A stretch of DNA of 43,221 bases from Phycisphaerales bacterium. GTDB taxonomy: Bacteria > Planctomycetota > Phycisphaerae > Phycisphaerales > SM1A02. Position numbers and translations under genes: made by a program. The stretch lies in NCBI GenBank assembly GCA_014238205.1, contig JABABM010000020.1, positions 1 to 43,221 on the forward strand. The letters are read 5' to 3'. Under the pieces are notes generated by a model. That model searched no databases, was not told the DNA's origin, and saw nothing but the letters and a program-made list of their open reading frames with translations. This document shows positions 1 through 9,080 of this stretch, piece after piece (within the stretch, counting starts at the first letter, position 1; each line of letters opens with the position of its first letter).

Positions 1-1627
1 GAAGATGCGCGACCAACGCCTCCCCCGCTTCACGTCGGCCACGCGCCAAGGCATCACCATGGTGCCCCAGCAGTTCAACGGCATTGAACAGGAAGACCGA
101 CAGCCCGTGCTGGTAGGGCCAGTTCGTGTCTGCGATTGGATCAAATGCGACGAAGAGATGCTCCTGGCCCTCCTCGCGGAATGAGTGGACAAGGGGCCCC
201 TTGCTCCCAGCGATGAGTACCTCGACTGCTTCCGAACCCTGCACAAGGATCGCACGATCAACGTACAGCGTGTCCAGGTCGACATACCGGAGTACAGGGT
301 GATCACCCTGCCCGTGCAGGACAACCTGGCCGGATGCTTCGCCATAGGCTCGCAGTTCGCTTGTCGGCGGCACACGCCCAAGGAAGACCGATGGCACAGG
401 TGGCATGACAGATGGGGCGACCGCATCGAACACCAGGACATCCCAGTCACCGGTCCCCCGGTCCGAAAGTGACTCCATGTAGGAGTCCGGCGACATCACC
501 TCCAGGGATTTAAGCGACAGACCTTCGAGAATACGCTGAATCAGAAGACGTCCGGGTGTGACCAGCCCGACTCGCAACTGCCGTGGTGGTGGAACAACCA
601 GTTGGCCACTGTTGTCCGCGTTGAGGGCATCCTCCCGGAGTACCTCCACCTCGATGATGGCATCCTGTTCCTGTTCAAAGGGGGTAAAGATGAGGTTCCG
701 CTTTCCGGGGATTGACTGCTTGGAAACAGGGTCCACCACCGCGGCGGGGACCTGGACCGTTTCGACCCTTCGTCCAAGTCCGTTGACCGACAACTGCACA
801 TCGGTCTCGACGGACGTCGAACCGAAGTTGACCAGTGCGGCAAAGACCTCCACCGAAGTTGGTCGATCAAATGGTCGTTCCGCTGCAACATGTGCCACCG
901 CCAGGTTGTCAAGCTGGGTCGAACCGATCCGTTCAAAGACAAGCGTTTCACCACGAAGCACCTGGTTGGCCAGGTCCTGGAGTCGGCCGTCGCTGTAGAG
1001 CACCAACGAAGCCGGGGCTGCAGCGAGACGCTCTGAATTCTCGATATCCGTATTCGTCGAATAGACCCGTGACAGATCCAGTGCATCCTCGACATGACTT
1101 CGACCATGTGACTGGGTGACTCGATCCAGGGCGGACAGCAACTGCTGCCTTGAGGACGTGAAGGGCTGCACGATCTCCGCCTGGTCTGCAAAGGCGATGA
1201 TCATCGTCTCGTTGTCACTGGATGAGAAGAGACCGCCCGCATGAAGCCGTTCGATCTCATCGGCCGCTGCTTCTCTGGCTCGCTCCAATCGAGTCAGGCC
1301 ACCACCTGCATCGCTTGCAGCCATCGACCCTGAACGATCAATGAGCAGTACCGTGCGTCCACCACCGCGGCCGATGCCCTCGAGTCTCGGCTGCATCAGG
1401 GCCAGGATGAGCATGAAAAGCGCCAGCAGCTGCAACAGCAGCAGCAGGTTCCTTCGCAATCGCTGGAATGGCGCATTGGCGTGCAGATCCTCGGTCGACC
1501 TGATCCAGAGCAGCGTGCTTGAAGTGACAAGCGTCTTACGCCGCAACTTCAGGAAGTAGAGCAGGAGCAGCAAGGGCACGGTGGCCGAAGCAACGATGAA
1601 ACCGGTCCATGGAGTCAGCCAGTTCAC
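1..1627 (-). CDS. BatA-like VWA membrane protein (3' end outside window)
   Basis: The frame is open from a GTG at 1627 to the left edge, giving at least 542 codons; the C-terminus is missing. The N-terminus reads NWLTPW followed by a leucine-rich membrane segment and the motif YFLKLRRK with SSTLLW, the signature of the BatA/aerotolerance N-terminal domain. A second membrane segment lies at about residues 60-80. A VWA domain follows with an intact MIDAS motif DRSGS starting at residue 97. The rest resembles the periplasmic part of planctomycete BatA-type proteins. The GTG overlaps the TGA of the DUF58 gene (GTGA), which decides the start and implies translational coupling. It is the last visible member of the MoxR/DUF58/VWA cluster. 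Family assignment is firm; the substrate is unknown. Confidence 0.85.
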   Translation of the reverse strand, partial: MNWLTPWTGFIVASATVPLLLLLYFLKLRRKTLVTSSTLLWIRSTEDLHANAPFQRLRRNLLLLLQLLALFMLILALMQPRLEGIGRGGGRTVLLIDRSGSMAASDAGGGLTRLERAREAAADEIERLHAGGLFSSSDNETMIIAFADQAEIVQPFTSSRQQLLSALDRVTQSHGRSHVEDALDLSRVYSTNTDIENSERLAAAPASLVLYSDGRLQDLANQVLRGETLVFERIGSTQLDNLAVAHVAAERPFDRPTSVEVFAALVNFGSTSVETDVQLSVNGLGRRVETVQVPAAVVDPVSKQSIPGKRNLIFTPFEQEQDAIIEVEVLREDALNADNSGQLVVPPPRQLRVGLVTPGRLLIQRILEGLSLKSLEVMSPDSYMESLSDRGTGDWDVLVFDAVAPSVMPPVPSVFLGRVPPTSELRAYGEASGQVVLHGQGDHPVLRYVDLDTLYVDRAILVQGSEAVEVLIAGSKGPLVHSFREEGQEHLFVAFDPIADTNWPYQHGLSVFLFNAVELLGHHGDALARGRREAGEALVAHL

Positions 1628-2562
1628 CGGATGTACCCCTGTTGTCGCATCATCTCCACCAGGACGGTCTCGATGTCAGTATCAGTTGGAATCGTCAGGT
1701 GCCCCATCCCCCGCCGGGTGCATCCTGTACGTAATGAACCACACCAGGCATCAAGACGTTGGCGGTAGGACCGGAGGAGGGAAGGCGTGACGGTGACCTC
1801 GACCGTGCCTCCATGCTCGACATCCTCCAGTCGAAGATCCCCAGTCAGGCCGCTCTTGCCAGGGTCCACTTCTTCAGGCGCCAGCAGTTGCAGGCAGATG
1901 ACCTCGTCACCTCGGCCACCGAGAAATCGAAGTCCTTCCTCGACACCGTCTCCCTCCAGGAAATCCGACAGGACAAGGAGAACCCCACGGCCCCGGCGTC
2001 CTGCAGCCAGGCTCTTCATGGAATCGGCGAAGGTACCAGGCACGCGTGCCGCTCCCGGGTCCAGGTCCAGCAGCCAGCGACCAAGTTCACTGGCTCGACG
2101 ACGACCCCGAAGTGTCCGAAGCGACTGGATGCCCTCCCCGTTGAATCCATGCACGCTTACCCGATTGTGATTGCACAATCCGATCCAGCCCAGGGCCATG
2201 GCAAGCCGCCTGGCCGTATCAAGTTTGTTGGGGTTGCCCCAGTCCATCGATGCACTCGTGTCGATCGCAATGCCCAGGGACAGGTCCTCCTCCTCAAGGT
2301 AGAGCTTCAGGAAAAGGGCATCGAGCCGTGCGTAGATGTTCCAGTCGACAAAGCGAAGATCATCACCCGGGGAATAAGGACGGTGATCAGCGAAATCAAC
2401 ACTCTGCCCTCGACGACGACTTCGTCTCTCCCCATGCTGCCTGCCGCTGAAGACCTTGCGAGAGACGATGTCCAGTCGCTCAAGGTGCGCAAGCAGCCCC
2501 GGCGGAAGCAGGTCCTCGACCGTACGGGGCCGTGGAGTCGTGGAAGCTCCGAAACGACTCAT
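1624..2562 (-). CDS. DUF58 domain protein with VWA-type fold
   Basis: This is a 312-residue protein with the DUF58 signature at residues 61-80: YSPGDD, then DWNIYARLD, followed by LKLYLEEED. A VWA-like segment follows with a MIDAS-type motif DTSAS at about 101-105. No membrane segment is visible, so it is probably cytoplasmic. DUF58 proteins are routinely encoded next to MoxR ATPases and are thought to be their adaptors or clients. The ATG at 2562 overlaps the moxR stop (ATGA), and its own stop overlaps the GTG start of the BatA-like gene. Both overlaps suggest stoichiometric co-translation. Confidence 0.92.
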   Translation of the reverse strand: MSRFGASTTPRPRTVEDLLPPGLLAHLERLDIVSRKVFSGRQHGERRSRRRGQSVDFADHRPYSPGDDLRFVDWNIYARLDALFLKLYLEEEDLSLGIAIDTSASMDWGNPNKLDTARRLAMALGWIGLCNHNRVSVHGFNGEGIQSLRTLRGRRRASELGRWLLDLDPGAARVPGTFADSMKSLAAGRRGRGVLLVLSDFLEGDGVEEGLRFLGGRGDEVICLQLLAPEEVDPGKSGLTGDLRLEDVEHGGTVEVTVTPSLLRSYRQRLDAWCGSLRTGCTRRGMGHLTIPTDTDIETVLVEMMRQQGYIR

Positions 2563-3620
2563 GCGCCCACCTCGCTTCCATCGCCGGCAGGGACATGATC
2601 AAGAATCCTGGAGATGATCATGTCCGCCTCCACCCCCTCCGCACGAGCTTCGTACGAGGGGATGATCCGATGCCTGAGGCAGGCATGTGCAACAAGGCGT
2701 GCATCGGCCATTGAAGCGGCATACCGCCCGGCCATGAGTGCGACGACCTTCGATGCAATGATGATCGCCTGCGCTCCACGCGGACTGGCGCCGACCGATA
2801 TCCATCGATCGATTTCAGCCGGTCCTGCACCACGGCCAGGATGCGTCGCAAGGATGATGCGAACCACGTAGTCGCGAACATGGGAGGCGATTGCCAGTTT
2901 CCTCACGAGTTGCTGGGCAGCGAGAATGAAGGCGGCATCCATGGTCGGTCGAGGGGCATCCACGACCGTGCCCGTTGTTCTCTTGAGGATGGTCCCGGTT
3001 TCTTCCCGGGTTGGTGTCGGTACATGGATCTTCAGGAGGAATCGATCCAACTGGGCTTCCGGCAGCGGGTAGGTGCCCTCCTGTTCGATGGGATTCTGGG
3101 TCGCCATCACGAAGAAGGGACGAGGCAGTGGCATGGTCTCTCCACCGGAGGAAACCGTCCCCTCCTGCATGGCTTCAAGGAGCGCCGACTGCGACTTTGG
3201 AGTTGCCCGGTTGATTTCATCTGCCAGGACAAGTTGTGAGAAGATCGGCCCGGGCCTGAAGATGAAATCCCGGTGCCTTCGTGTTTCGTCCTCGGCAAGA
3301 ATGCTCGTTCCCATGATGTCCGCGGGCATGAGATCCGGCGTGAACTGGATTCGCGAGAAGTCCAGGGACAGCGTTTCCGAGAGCGTTCGAACGAGCAGCG
3401 TCTTGCCCAGCCCCGGGACTCCTTCCAGGAGCACATGGCCCCCGGCAAAGAGGGAGACGAGGGTCTCATCAACCACTCGACGCTGGCCGACGATCGTTCG
3501 CCCGATCTCCTCCTGCAGTTGAGTGAAGACCGCCCGGACGGTGGAGCAGGCCGCCATGATCGACTCGGCATCCGGAAGATCCGTATCCAGATGCGGCATC
3601 GAGTTGGGGGAAGTACTCAT
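2559..3620 (-). CDS. moxR: MoxR family AAA+ ATPase
   Basis: The protein has 353 residues. Walker A is GVPGLGKT at 67-74, Walker B is VLADEIN at 131-137, sensor 1 lies in ATQNP at 173-177, and an arginine motif LDRF lies at 191-194, all typical of MoxR ATPases. MoxR proteins act as chaperone-like ATPases that remodel or activate partner proteins, often with VWA-domain proteins. Here it is flanked by a large VWA membrane protein upstream and by DUF58 and BatA-like genes downstream. Its ATG at 3618-3620 overlaps the stop of the upstream gene (ATGA). Length and motifs are normal; the client protein cannot be read from the sequence. Confidence 0.96.
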   Translation of the reverse strand: MSTSPNSMPHLDTDLPDAESIMAACSTVRAVFTQLQEEIGRTIVGQRRVVDETLVSLFAGGHVLLEGVPGLGKTLLVRTLSETLSLDFSRIQFTPDLMPADIMGTSILAEDETRRHRDFIFRPGPIFSQLVLADEINRATPKSQSALLEAMQEGTVSSGGETMPLPRPFFVMATQNPIEQEGTYPLPEAQLDRFLLKIHVPTPTREETGTILKRTTGTVVDAPRPTMDAAFILAAQQLVRKLAIASHVRDYVVRIILATHPGRGAGPAEIDRWISVGASPRGAQAIIIASKVVALMAGRYAASMADARLVAHACLRHRIIPSYEARAEGVEADMIISRILDHVPAGDGSEVGA

Positions 3621-6532
3621 GCGTCATCCCCCCCTTCCCGCTCACGGCGAGCTCGATCCTTGGCCGCCTTCAGGCGTGACACGGTGTCACGAGGCTCTTC
3701 TTCCTCTTCTTCAACTGAAGGGCCTGTGGGGGGAGCCTCCGGACCGGGTTCACTTGCTTCGCGGACAGCAGCATCGAACTCCGACGTAGAGGGGCGGTGT
3801 GCATCGCGAGGCCCTTTCCCCTTGGCCTTTCGACTTCGCTTCCATGCCGCGACGGAAGCACCGCCAGTTGAATCCCGTGTGCCCGACATTCGATCGACCC
3901 ACTCCTGCATTCGCTGGCTGTCGAAGGACAGACGCCGCACGGCCACATCGAGTATGAGCAGCGCAGATGCAAGTATGGCCAGCAGTTCCCATCCGGGCTG
4001 TTCACTGCGAGGTCGCTGAAGGGCCTCGCGATCGAACAAGTCTGGCACGATTGGATCATTCATGTCGAAGATTCGGCCACCCGTGCGCTCAGCAACCATG
4101 CGGAGCAGCGCCGTATTGTGAACCTGGTGCCTGTACTCATCCGAGAATGAACGGCTCGTGGCGGCGTGAAGCGTACCGGTCTTCAATCCCCCGTCCTGGG
4201 TTGGCGTTGCAACTCGTACGCTCACGACGTGCGTACCGGTCGCCTCGGGACTGAAGCGGCCCTGGTACCTGCCGGGCCCGACCTGCTGGAGTTCCAGCGG
4301 TTCGGTCGCTCCTCCAGGACTGATGATCGAGGCACGCGTCTGGAGGAAATTCAGGAAGGATGCATCCGTATCAAGCGCCTCCAGGGCCACGATGACTTCG
4401 CCCTCTTCTTCACGCGTCGCAAGTGTGAACTCGGATGGGGTCGCCGATCGCATGACCCACCTGACGGTCTGTTCCCAGAAGGCATCAAAGGACGACCAGG
4501 CGAGCCAGTCACTTCCCCACCTGCTGGACACATCGCTCGTGAATGCCACGGCACGGCCCAGCCCGTGATTCCACCATGCATAGAGTGGATCCATCCCCTC
4601 ATCGGTGGGAATGCCCAGCGCCGTCTGCGCCAGCCCTTCCCGTGGGGCAGACAGGTCGAAGCCGTGAATCACTGGAACACCGGTAATCCCGGCAACAGGT
4701 CCCGAGAGGTTGTTGACGGAGACCGGCTGATACGTGCCCTCCTGGATCAGGGAACGAACGATCAGTTGCGCTTCCTTGATGAAGATCTGGGGGAGGTCGT
4801 TGGGGTCCGTGACATCGTAGAAGGTGCCACCGGTAATCTGCGCAATCGACTGCATCGTCGTTCGCGCGGTGGGAACGTGTGCAGCAAGCATGACCGTTGA
4901 TATGGATATCCCCGCATCGACGAAGTCGCGGACAAGCTCTGGCGACGGAGGCGATGGGTCTCCATCTGATATGACGATGACGTGTCGATGCCCCGCATCA
5001 ACCTGCAGAAGACCATCAAGTGCCATGCGCATCGAGGGTGCGAACTCGGGCATGTCCCCGAATTTCAACTGCCTTGTCGCAGAGAGGGCCGCGGCCTTGT
5101 CCCCGACCTCCTGCATCGGGAAGACCCACTCGGTCCCCTGCCCGTTGACGAACTCGATGATGCCGACCGCATCAAGACGACTCAGCGCCTCGATGGCCGA
5201 CTCCGCCGTCTTCTGCCCCCAGTAGTTGCCCTCGGGAAATTCACAACTGTGCACGATCAACGCAAGTGCGCCTCGAAGGATCTGCCTGTTTGCGGGGGGA
5301 TCGAGTTTCAATGGAAGCACCTCTGCCAGTGGAGAATCGATCCAACCTCCGGCTCCGAACGATCGGGGGCCACCTGTCATCACCAGGCCCCCAGCCCCAT
5401 CGTGCACATAGGCCCGCAGCGACTGGACCTGCTGATCGGTGAATGACCACCTGGGGACGTTGACCAGCAGGATCGCGTCATGGCCCAGCAGTGACACCAA
5501 CCCCTCCCCCATGAGTGACGGTTCGCGAACATGGACGTCAAGACCCGAGCGGGACAGGCTTTCCACGAGGTGAGAGGATTCTGCCGATCCCTCCGAGACG
5601 ACAAGAACCGATCCTCCACCCGACACGAAGGTGACAGCTGTAGCCGTATTGTTTCTGACCGTGGCGTCCATCGAGGGATCATCCGCCTCGAAGACCAGTT
5701 CAAACTCCTGTGGCCCACTGCGACTGCCGGAAATCGACAGTCGTTCCACGTGGGTGCCTCCCTCCAGAACAAGTGGAAGACCACTTCCAGGTGTTGAACC
5801 ATCGAGGTCCACCTGCTGGCCGTTTCTCTGCAGGTAGAGCATCCCACTGGCCCTGCCCTGACTCTGGATCACGGCGGTCAACTCTATTGACTGCCCTTCC
5901 CGAACCCGGGCCGGGCTTACAAGCCTGTCGATGAGTACTTCCCTGGTGTGTTCATACTGCAGTGGAAGAACATCAATGGGGATGGAACTGTGGCGGGCCA
6001 GATCCGCTGCAGCCAACACCGAGCCGAGTGTTTCATTTCCATCCGTGACCAAGAGAATCCTGTTTGCAGTTTCATTGGGCAGCAGGCCCTTTGCCAACTC
6101 GACGCCCCGTGCAAGGTGTGTCTCCGAGAGATCTGCAGGCTCAGTGGAAAGATCGATGATCGAAGCCGGGTCGGGCATGGCCGAGGGAACCGCATCAGCG
6201 CCGACCTGTACGACGGCAACCTGGTCCTCGGGCCTTCGGCCCGGCCCGCGAGCTGCATCCTCGAGAAACTGCACGGCCTGGTTCTGCAACTGGACGGGAA
6301 CTGAACGACTGCGATCGAGCACGACGGCGACCGTGACCCCTTCCCCCTCCTGTTCCCAGATCGGTTCTGCAAGAGCCAGGGACAGGATCAACAGGAGGAG
6401 CGAACGAAGCGCGAGAATGATGATGGCACGTGTCGGTCCATGGGCGCCACGCCCCCCCCAGCCAAGTGCCCATGTTGGGATGAGCAGCAGGAGCAGGAGC
6501 AGCCAGCCGGGATGTTCAAATGCAATCGACAT
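3617..6532 (-). CDS. Large VWA / GATase1-like membrane protein of the MoxR cluster
   Basis: The protein has 971 residues. Two N-terminal membrane segments lie at about 9-26 and 36-56, followed by a first VWA domain with a MIDAS-type motif DRSRS at 73-77. A CARDB-like beta region and then a class I glutamine-amidotransferase-like domain (about 350-405, with VMTGGPRSFG) follow. A second VWA-like domain (about 420-590) has VHSCE where a MIDAS aspartate is expected, so metal binding there is doubtful. A C-terminal membrane helix lies near residue 875, with a charged tail beyond. This layout matches large VWA proteins encoded beside MoxR in planctomycetes. It is separated from the permease gene upstream by 64 bases and overlaps moxR by 4. 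Confidence 0.85.
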   Translation of the reverse strand: MSIAFEHPGWLLLLLLLIPTWALGWGGRGAHGPTRAIIILALRSLLLLILSLALAEPIWEQEGEGVTVAVVLDRSRSVPVQLQNQAVQFLEDAARGPGRRPEDQVAVVQVGADAVPSAMPDPASIIDLSTEPADLSETHLARGVELAKGLLPNETANRILLVTDGNETLGSVLAAADLARHSSIPIDVLPLQYEHTREVLIDRLVSPARVREGQSIELTAVIQSQGRASGMLYLQRNGQQVDLDGSTPGSGLPLVLEGGTHVERLSISGSRSGPQEFELVFEADDPSMDATVRNNTATAVTFVSGGGSVLVVSEGSAESSHLVESLSRSGLDVHVREPSLMGEGLVSLLGHDAILLVNVPRWSFTDQQVQSLRAYVHDGAGGLVMTGGPRSFGAGGWIDSPLAEVLPLKLDPPANRQILRGALALIVHSCEFPEGNYWGQKTAESAIEALSRLDAVGIIEFVNGQGTEWVFPMQEVGDKAAALSATRQLKFGDMPEFAPSMRMALDGLLQVDAGHRHVIVISDGDPSPPSPELVRDFVDAGISISTVMLAAHVPTARTTMQSIAQITGGTFYDVTDPNDLPQIFIKEAQLIVRSLIQEGTYQPVSVNNLSGPVAGITGVPVIHGFDLSAPREGLAQTALGIPTDEGMDPLYAWWNHGLGRAVAFTSDVSSRWGSDWLAWSSFDAFWEQTVRWVMRSATPSEFTLATREEEGEVIVALEALDTDASFLNFLQTRASIISPGGATEPLELQQVGPGRYQGRFSPEATGTHVVSVRVATPTQDGGLKTGTLHAATSRSFSDEYRHQVHNTALLRMVAERTGGRIFDMNDPIVPDLFDREALQRPRSEQPGWELLAILASALLILDVAVRRLSFDSQRMQEWVDRMSGTRDSTGGASVAAWKRSRKAKGKGPRDAHRPSTSEFDAAVREASEPGPEAPPTGPSVEEEEEEPRDTVSRLKAAKDRARREREGGDDA

Positions 6533-6596
6533 GAAGGCCTCAAGCTGCCAGGTTCAAACCGCAGTCATCATATCCCTGATCCAGCTCTACCCCGCC

Positions 6597-9080
6597 TCAG
6601 GGCAGATCCATCAACTGGATGCGGTTATTTCCCGTATCCAGGATCCAGGCAGATGTTCCATCCACGTCTATGCCCCAGGGAGCGTTCAAATCCACCGGGC
6701 CTGTTCCATGAAGCCCCCATGTTCCAAGTGAAGTTCCATCCGGGGCAAGATGCTGGACACGACTCGATCCAAACTCGCAGACCAGGAGAGAACCATCCCC
6801 AAGCAGTACCAGGTCGTAGGGATAATGCAGGTGGCCCGGACCACGACCAGCCTGCCCGATGACCTGGAGCACCCTGCCCTCGGGATCCAGCACCTGGATA
6901 CGGTGATTGCAGGAGTCGGCGACGTAGATTCTGCTGCCATCCGGAGAGACCGCCACGGCCTGGGGACGATCGAACTGGCCTGGTTCGCTCCCATGAGACC
7001 CCAGGACACGAACCAGTCGACCCTCGCGCGTGAAGACCTGCACCCGATCATTGCCTCCGTACTCCGTTACGTAGATGGAACCATCCGGAGCGAAGGCGAT
7101 ATCCGTTGGATACAGGAACTGGCCCGGTTCCTCACCGAACTCTCCAAAGCGAAGCAGTTCGTTGCCCTCGGGATCGAAGGCAATGACCTGGAACTCGTGC
7201 GTATCTGCAACCCAGACATTGCCACGTGGACCAATACTGACACCGGTAGGTTTTCCATTTTCGTAGGAAGGCATCGACCAACCGTGCAGGAAGGAACCTC
7301 CTCGATCGAACACCTGCACCCGGCCAGTCTTGTCAATGACGTAGGACCATCCATTGGATCTGTCGATGGCGATGGCCCGTGGCGTCATGACCGCCCCGTC
7401 AGAGCGACCCGAACGAGCATAGGTGTCGGTCACTGGAAGAGGCATCGCGCCACCTTCAGGAAGATTCGTTGCATCTCCACACCCCACGATGAAGATGCAG
7501 ATCAACAACATCGAAGCAGCACTGCCCCGGCGGCCAGATTGCAGGAGCAATCCGATACCACAGCATGCAACTGCAAGAAGTCCCCAGCCAAGCAGGACAA
7601 GGAGGGTCAGGATGACAACTTCCGGCCGCTGGTAATGCATTGCATTCAAGAGGCTCGTGGCCAGCGGCATCGACGATGCCGGTGGCGAGAGGAGGCCGAC
7701 GAGCACTATTTCGCCCAGAGAAAGCGATGCCGTGAGACCCATGCATGCGAACAAGGATGGAACGAGGCGACCTTTCATGGCGGCAAGTGCCGGAACCAGC
7801 CCATCTCCCCCTTCCAGCAGGCGTGCGTCTCTCTGTGATCGAGGCTCTGCATGCACGAGCCATGCCGCGAGGAACACCGGGACAATTGCACTCCTTGAGA
7901 CAAGTGCCATGAGCAGGGAAAGACCTGATCCATGCACCAATGACGCCGTTGCCGGGTGATTCCATGCCGCCTCGGTGGCCAGTCCCAGGATCGTGCCTGG
8001 GATGAAGCCTGCCACGAGCCAACCCACACCGAGCACCATCCCGATCCCCCGGACCAGGGGGGAACCATCAAGGAAGAGTCGAATGAGCAGGAGCATGGGG
8101 ATGATCGACAAGCCCCCGACGATGATGGATCGCAGCAGTGCCTGTTCCAGTGAACCACCGTAGAGCGTGGCATACGTCCCCAGATCAAGTGGCCCCGTAT
8201 TCATCCAGAGTGCCCACACGGGAATCGGAAGAGAAACACACCAGAGCAGCCCAAACCACAACCATGTGACGGAACTGGTTCGGGTACGTCCTTCCTGCTC
8301 GATTCGTGGTGCCACGTGAACGCGACGAAGCAGAAGAAATCCACATGCAATCGCCATGAACATGGAAGGCCAGACCAATGGAGATGCAATCGCAAGCCCG
8401 GACTGCAGTGTCACAGTCGCCCGCAATTCATTGGCAACCGTGAAGATGCCTGCAAGATCAAAGCAGGTCGTGTTCGAGAAGACCATGACCCCGGTGAACA
8501 ACGCACCTGCCAGCAGGCCCGGAGCATCATGCCTAAGCAGGTGCCCTGCTCGATGCAATCGCGGCACGGCATCCAGTGAAAGCTGGTCGCTGCGGGTACT
8601 CGACCAGGTTGCCGCAACAGGAGCAACCCAGAGACTTGCCAAGGGCCAGGACCATGCAAGAAGGGCGACCACCAGTGTCATGCTTCGAGCAGCTGCCAGT
8701 CCGTCAACAGAGACCAGCCATTCATGGAATGCCGAGTCGACCGGCCAGGCCTGCCAGAGCGTGTAGAAGACCGTGTACCCGGGCACGAGCACCGGCAGGA
8801 GGAGAAGCAGGAGCAGGAGTCGACCCCGGCCATTTCGAATGCGGGCAGCAAGAAGGCGGCCCGGCCCCCAGCCAAGCAACGCGGAAACGACTCCGATTCC
8901 TCCCGACCAGGCAATGGTCCGAACCCACAACAGGATCGGCGAAGCACTCCCCGTCGAACCGTCCACCTCAGTTGCAACGAGTGTCCCTTCTCCCCAGGCA
9001 AGGAGTGCGAAGGCTGGCCACCCGGTGAACAGCATGAACACGAACAGTGCAATGATCGCCCACAGCCAGCGTGTGATCAT
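6597..9080 (-). CDS. ABC permease (iron(III) type) fused to an NHL-repeat beta-propeller
   Basis: An uninterrupted 827-residue frame. Residues 1 to about 515 contain roughly twelve hydrophobic segments and look like a two-copy binding-protein-dependent permease of the FbpB/ThiP iron(III) type. After the last helix comes a second hydrophobic stretch, MLLICIFIVGC (residues 524-534), a near-perfect signal peptide with lipobox. About 290 residues with successive NHL repeats follow (for example VADTHEFQVIAF, VADSCNHRIQVL, LDTGNNRIQLM). No stop separates the two halves. Either this is a true fusion placing a propeller outside the membrane, or an internal ATG at 7511 yields a separate 304-residue lipoprotein. 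The start ATG at 9080 overlaps the stop of the solute-binding protein gene. No ATPase gene is in the window. Confidence 0.8.
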   Translation of the reverse strand: MITRWLWAIIALFVFMLFTGWPAFALLAWGEGTLVATEVDGSTGSASPILLWVRTIAWSGGIGVVSALLGWGPGRLLAARIRNGRGRLLLLLLLLPVLVPGYTVFYTLWQAWPVDSAFHEWLVSVDGLAAARSMTLVVALLAWSWPLASLWVAPVAATWSSTRSDQLSLDAVPRLHRAGHLLRHDAPGLLAGALFTGVMVFSNTTCFDLAGIFTVANELRATVTLQSGLAIASPLVWPSMFMAIACGFLLLRRVHVAPRIEQEGRTRTSSVTWLWFGLLWCVSLPIPVWALWMNTGPLDLGTYATLYGGSLEQALLRSIIVGGLSIIPMLLLIRLFLDGSPLVRGIGMVLGVGWLVAGFIPGTILGLATEAAWNHPATASLVHGSGLSLLMALVSRSAIVPVFLAAWLVHAEPRSQRDARLLEGGDGLVPALAAMKGRLVPSLFACMGLTASLSLGEIVLVGLLSPPASSMPLATSLLNAMHYQRPEVVILTLLVLLGWGLLAVACCGIGLLLQSGRRGSAASMLLICIFIVGCGDATNLPEGGAMPLPVTDTYARSGRSDGAVMTPRAIAIDRSNGWSYVIDKTGRVQVFDRGGSFLHGWSMPSYENGKPTGVSIGPRGNVWVADTHEFQVIAFDPEGNELLRFGEFGEEPGQFLYPTDIAFAPDGSIYVTEYGGNDRVQVFTREGRLVRVLGSHGSEPGQFDRPQAVAVSPDGSRIYVADSCNHRIQVLDPEGRVLQVIGQAGRGPGHLHYPYDLVLLGDGSLLVCEFGSSRVQHLAPDGTSLGTWGLHGTGPVDLNAPWGIDVDGTSAWILDTGNNRIQLMDLP

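Noticed and set aside
541-1191. Minus-strand reading of 216 codons
   Set aside because: It is an alternate frame of the BatA-like gene, whose own frame has membrane segments and a MIDAS motif.
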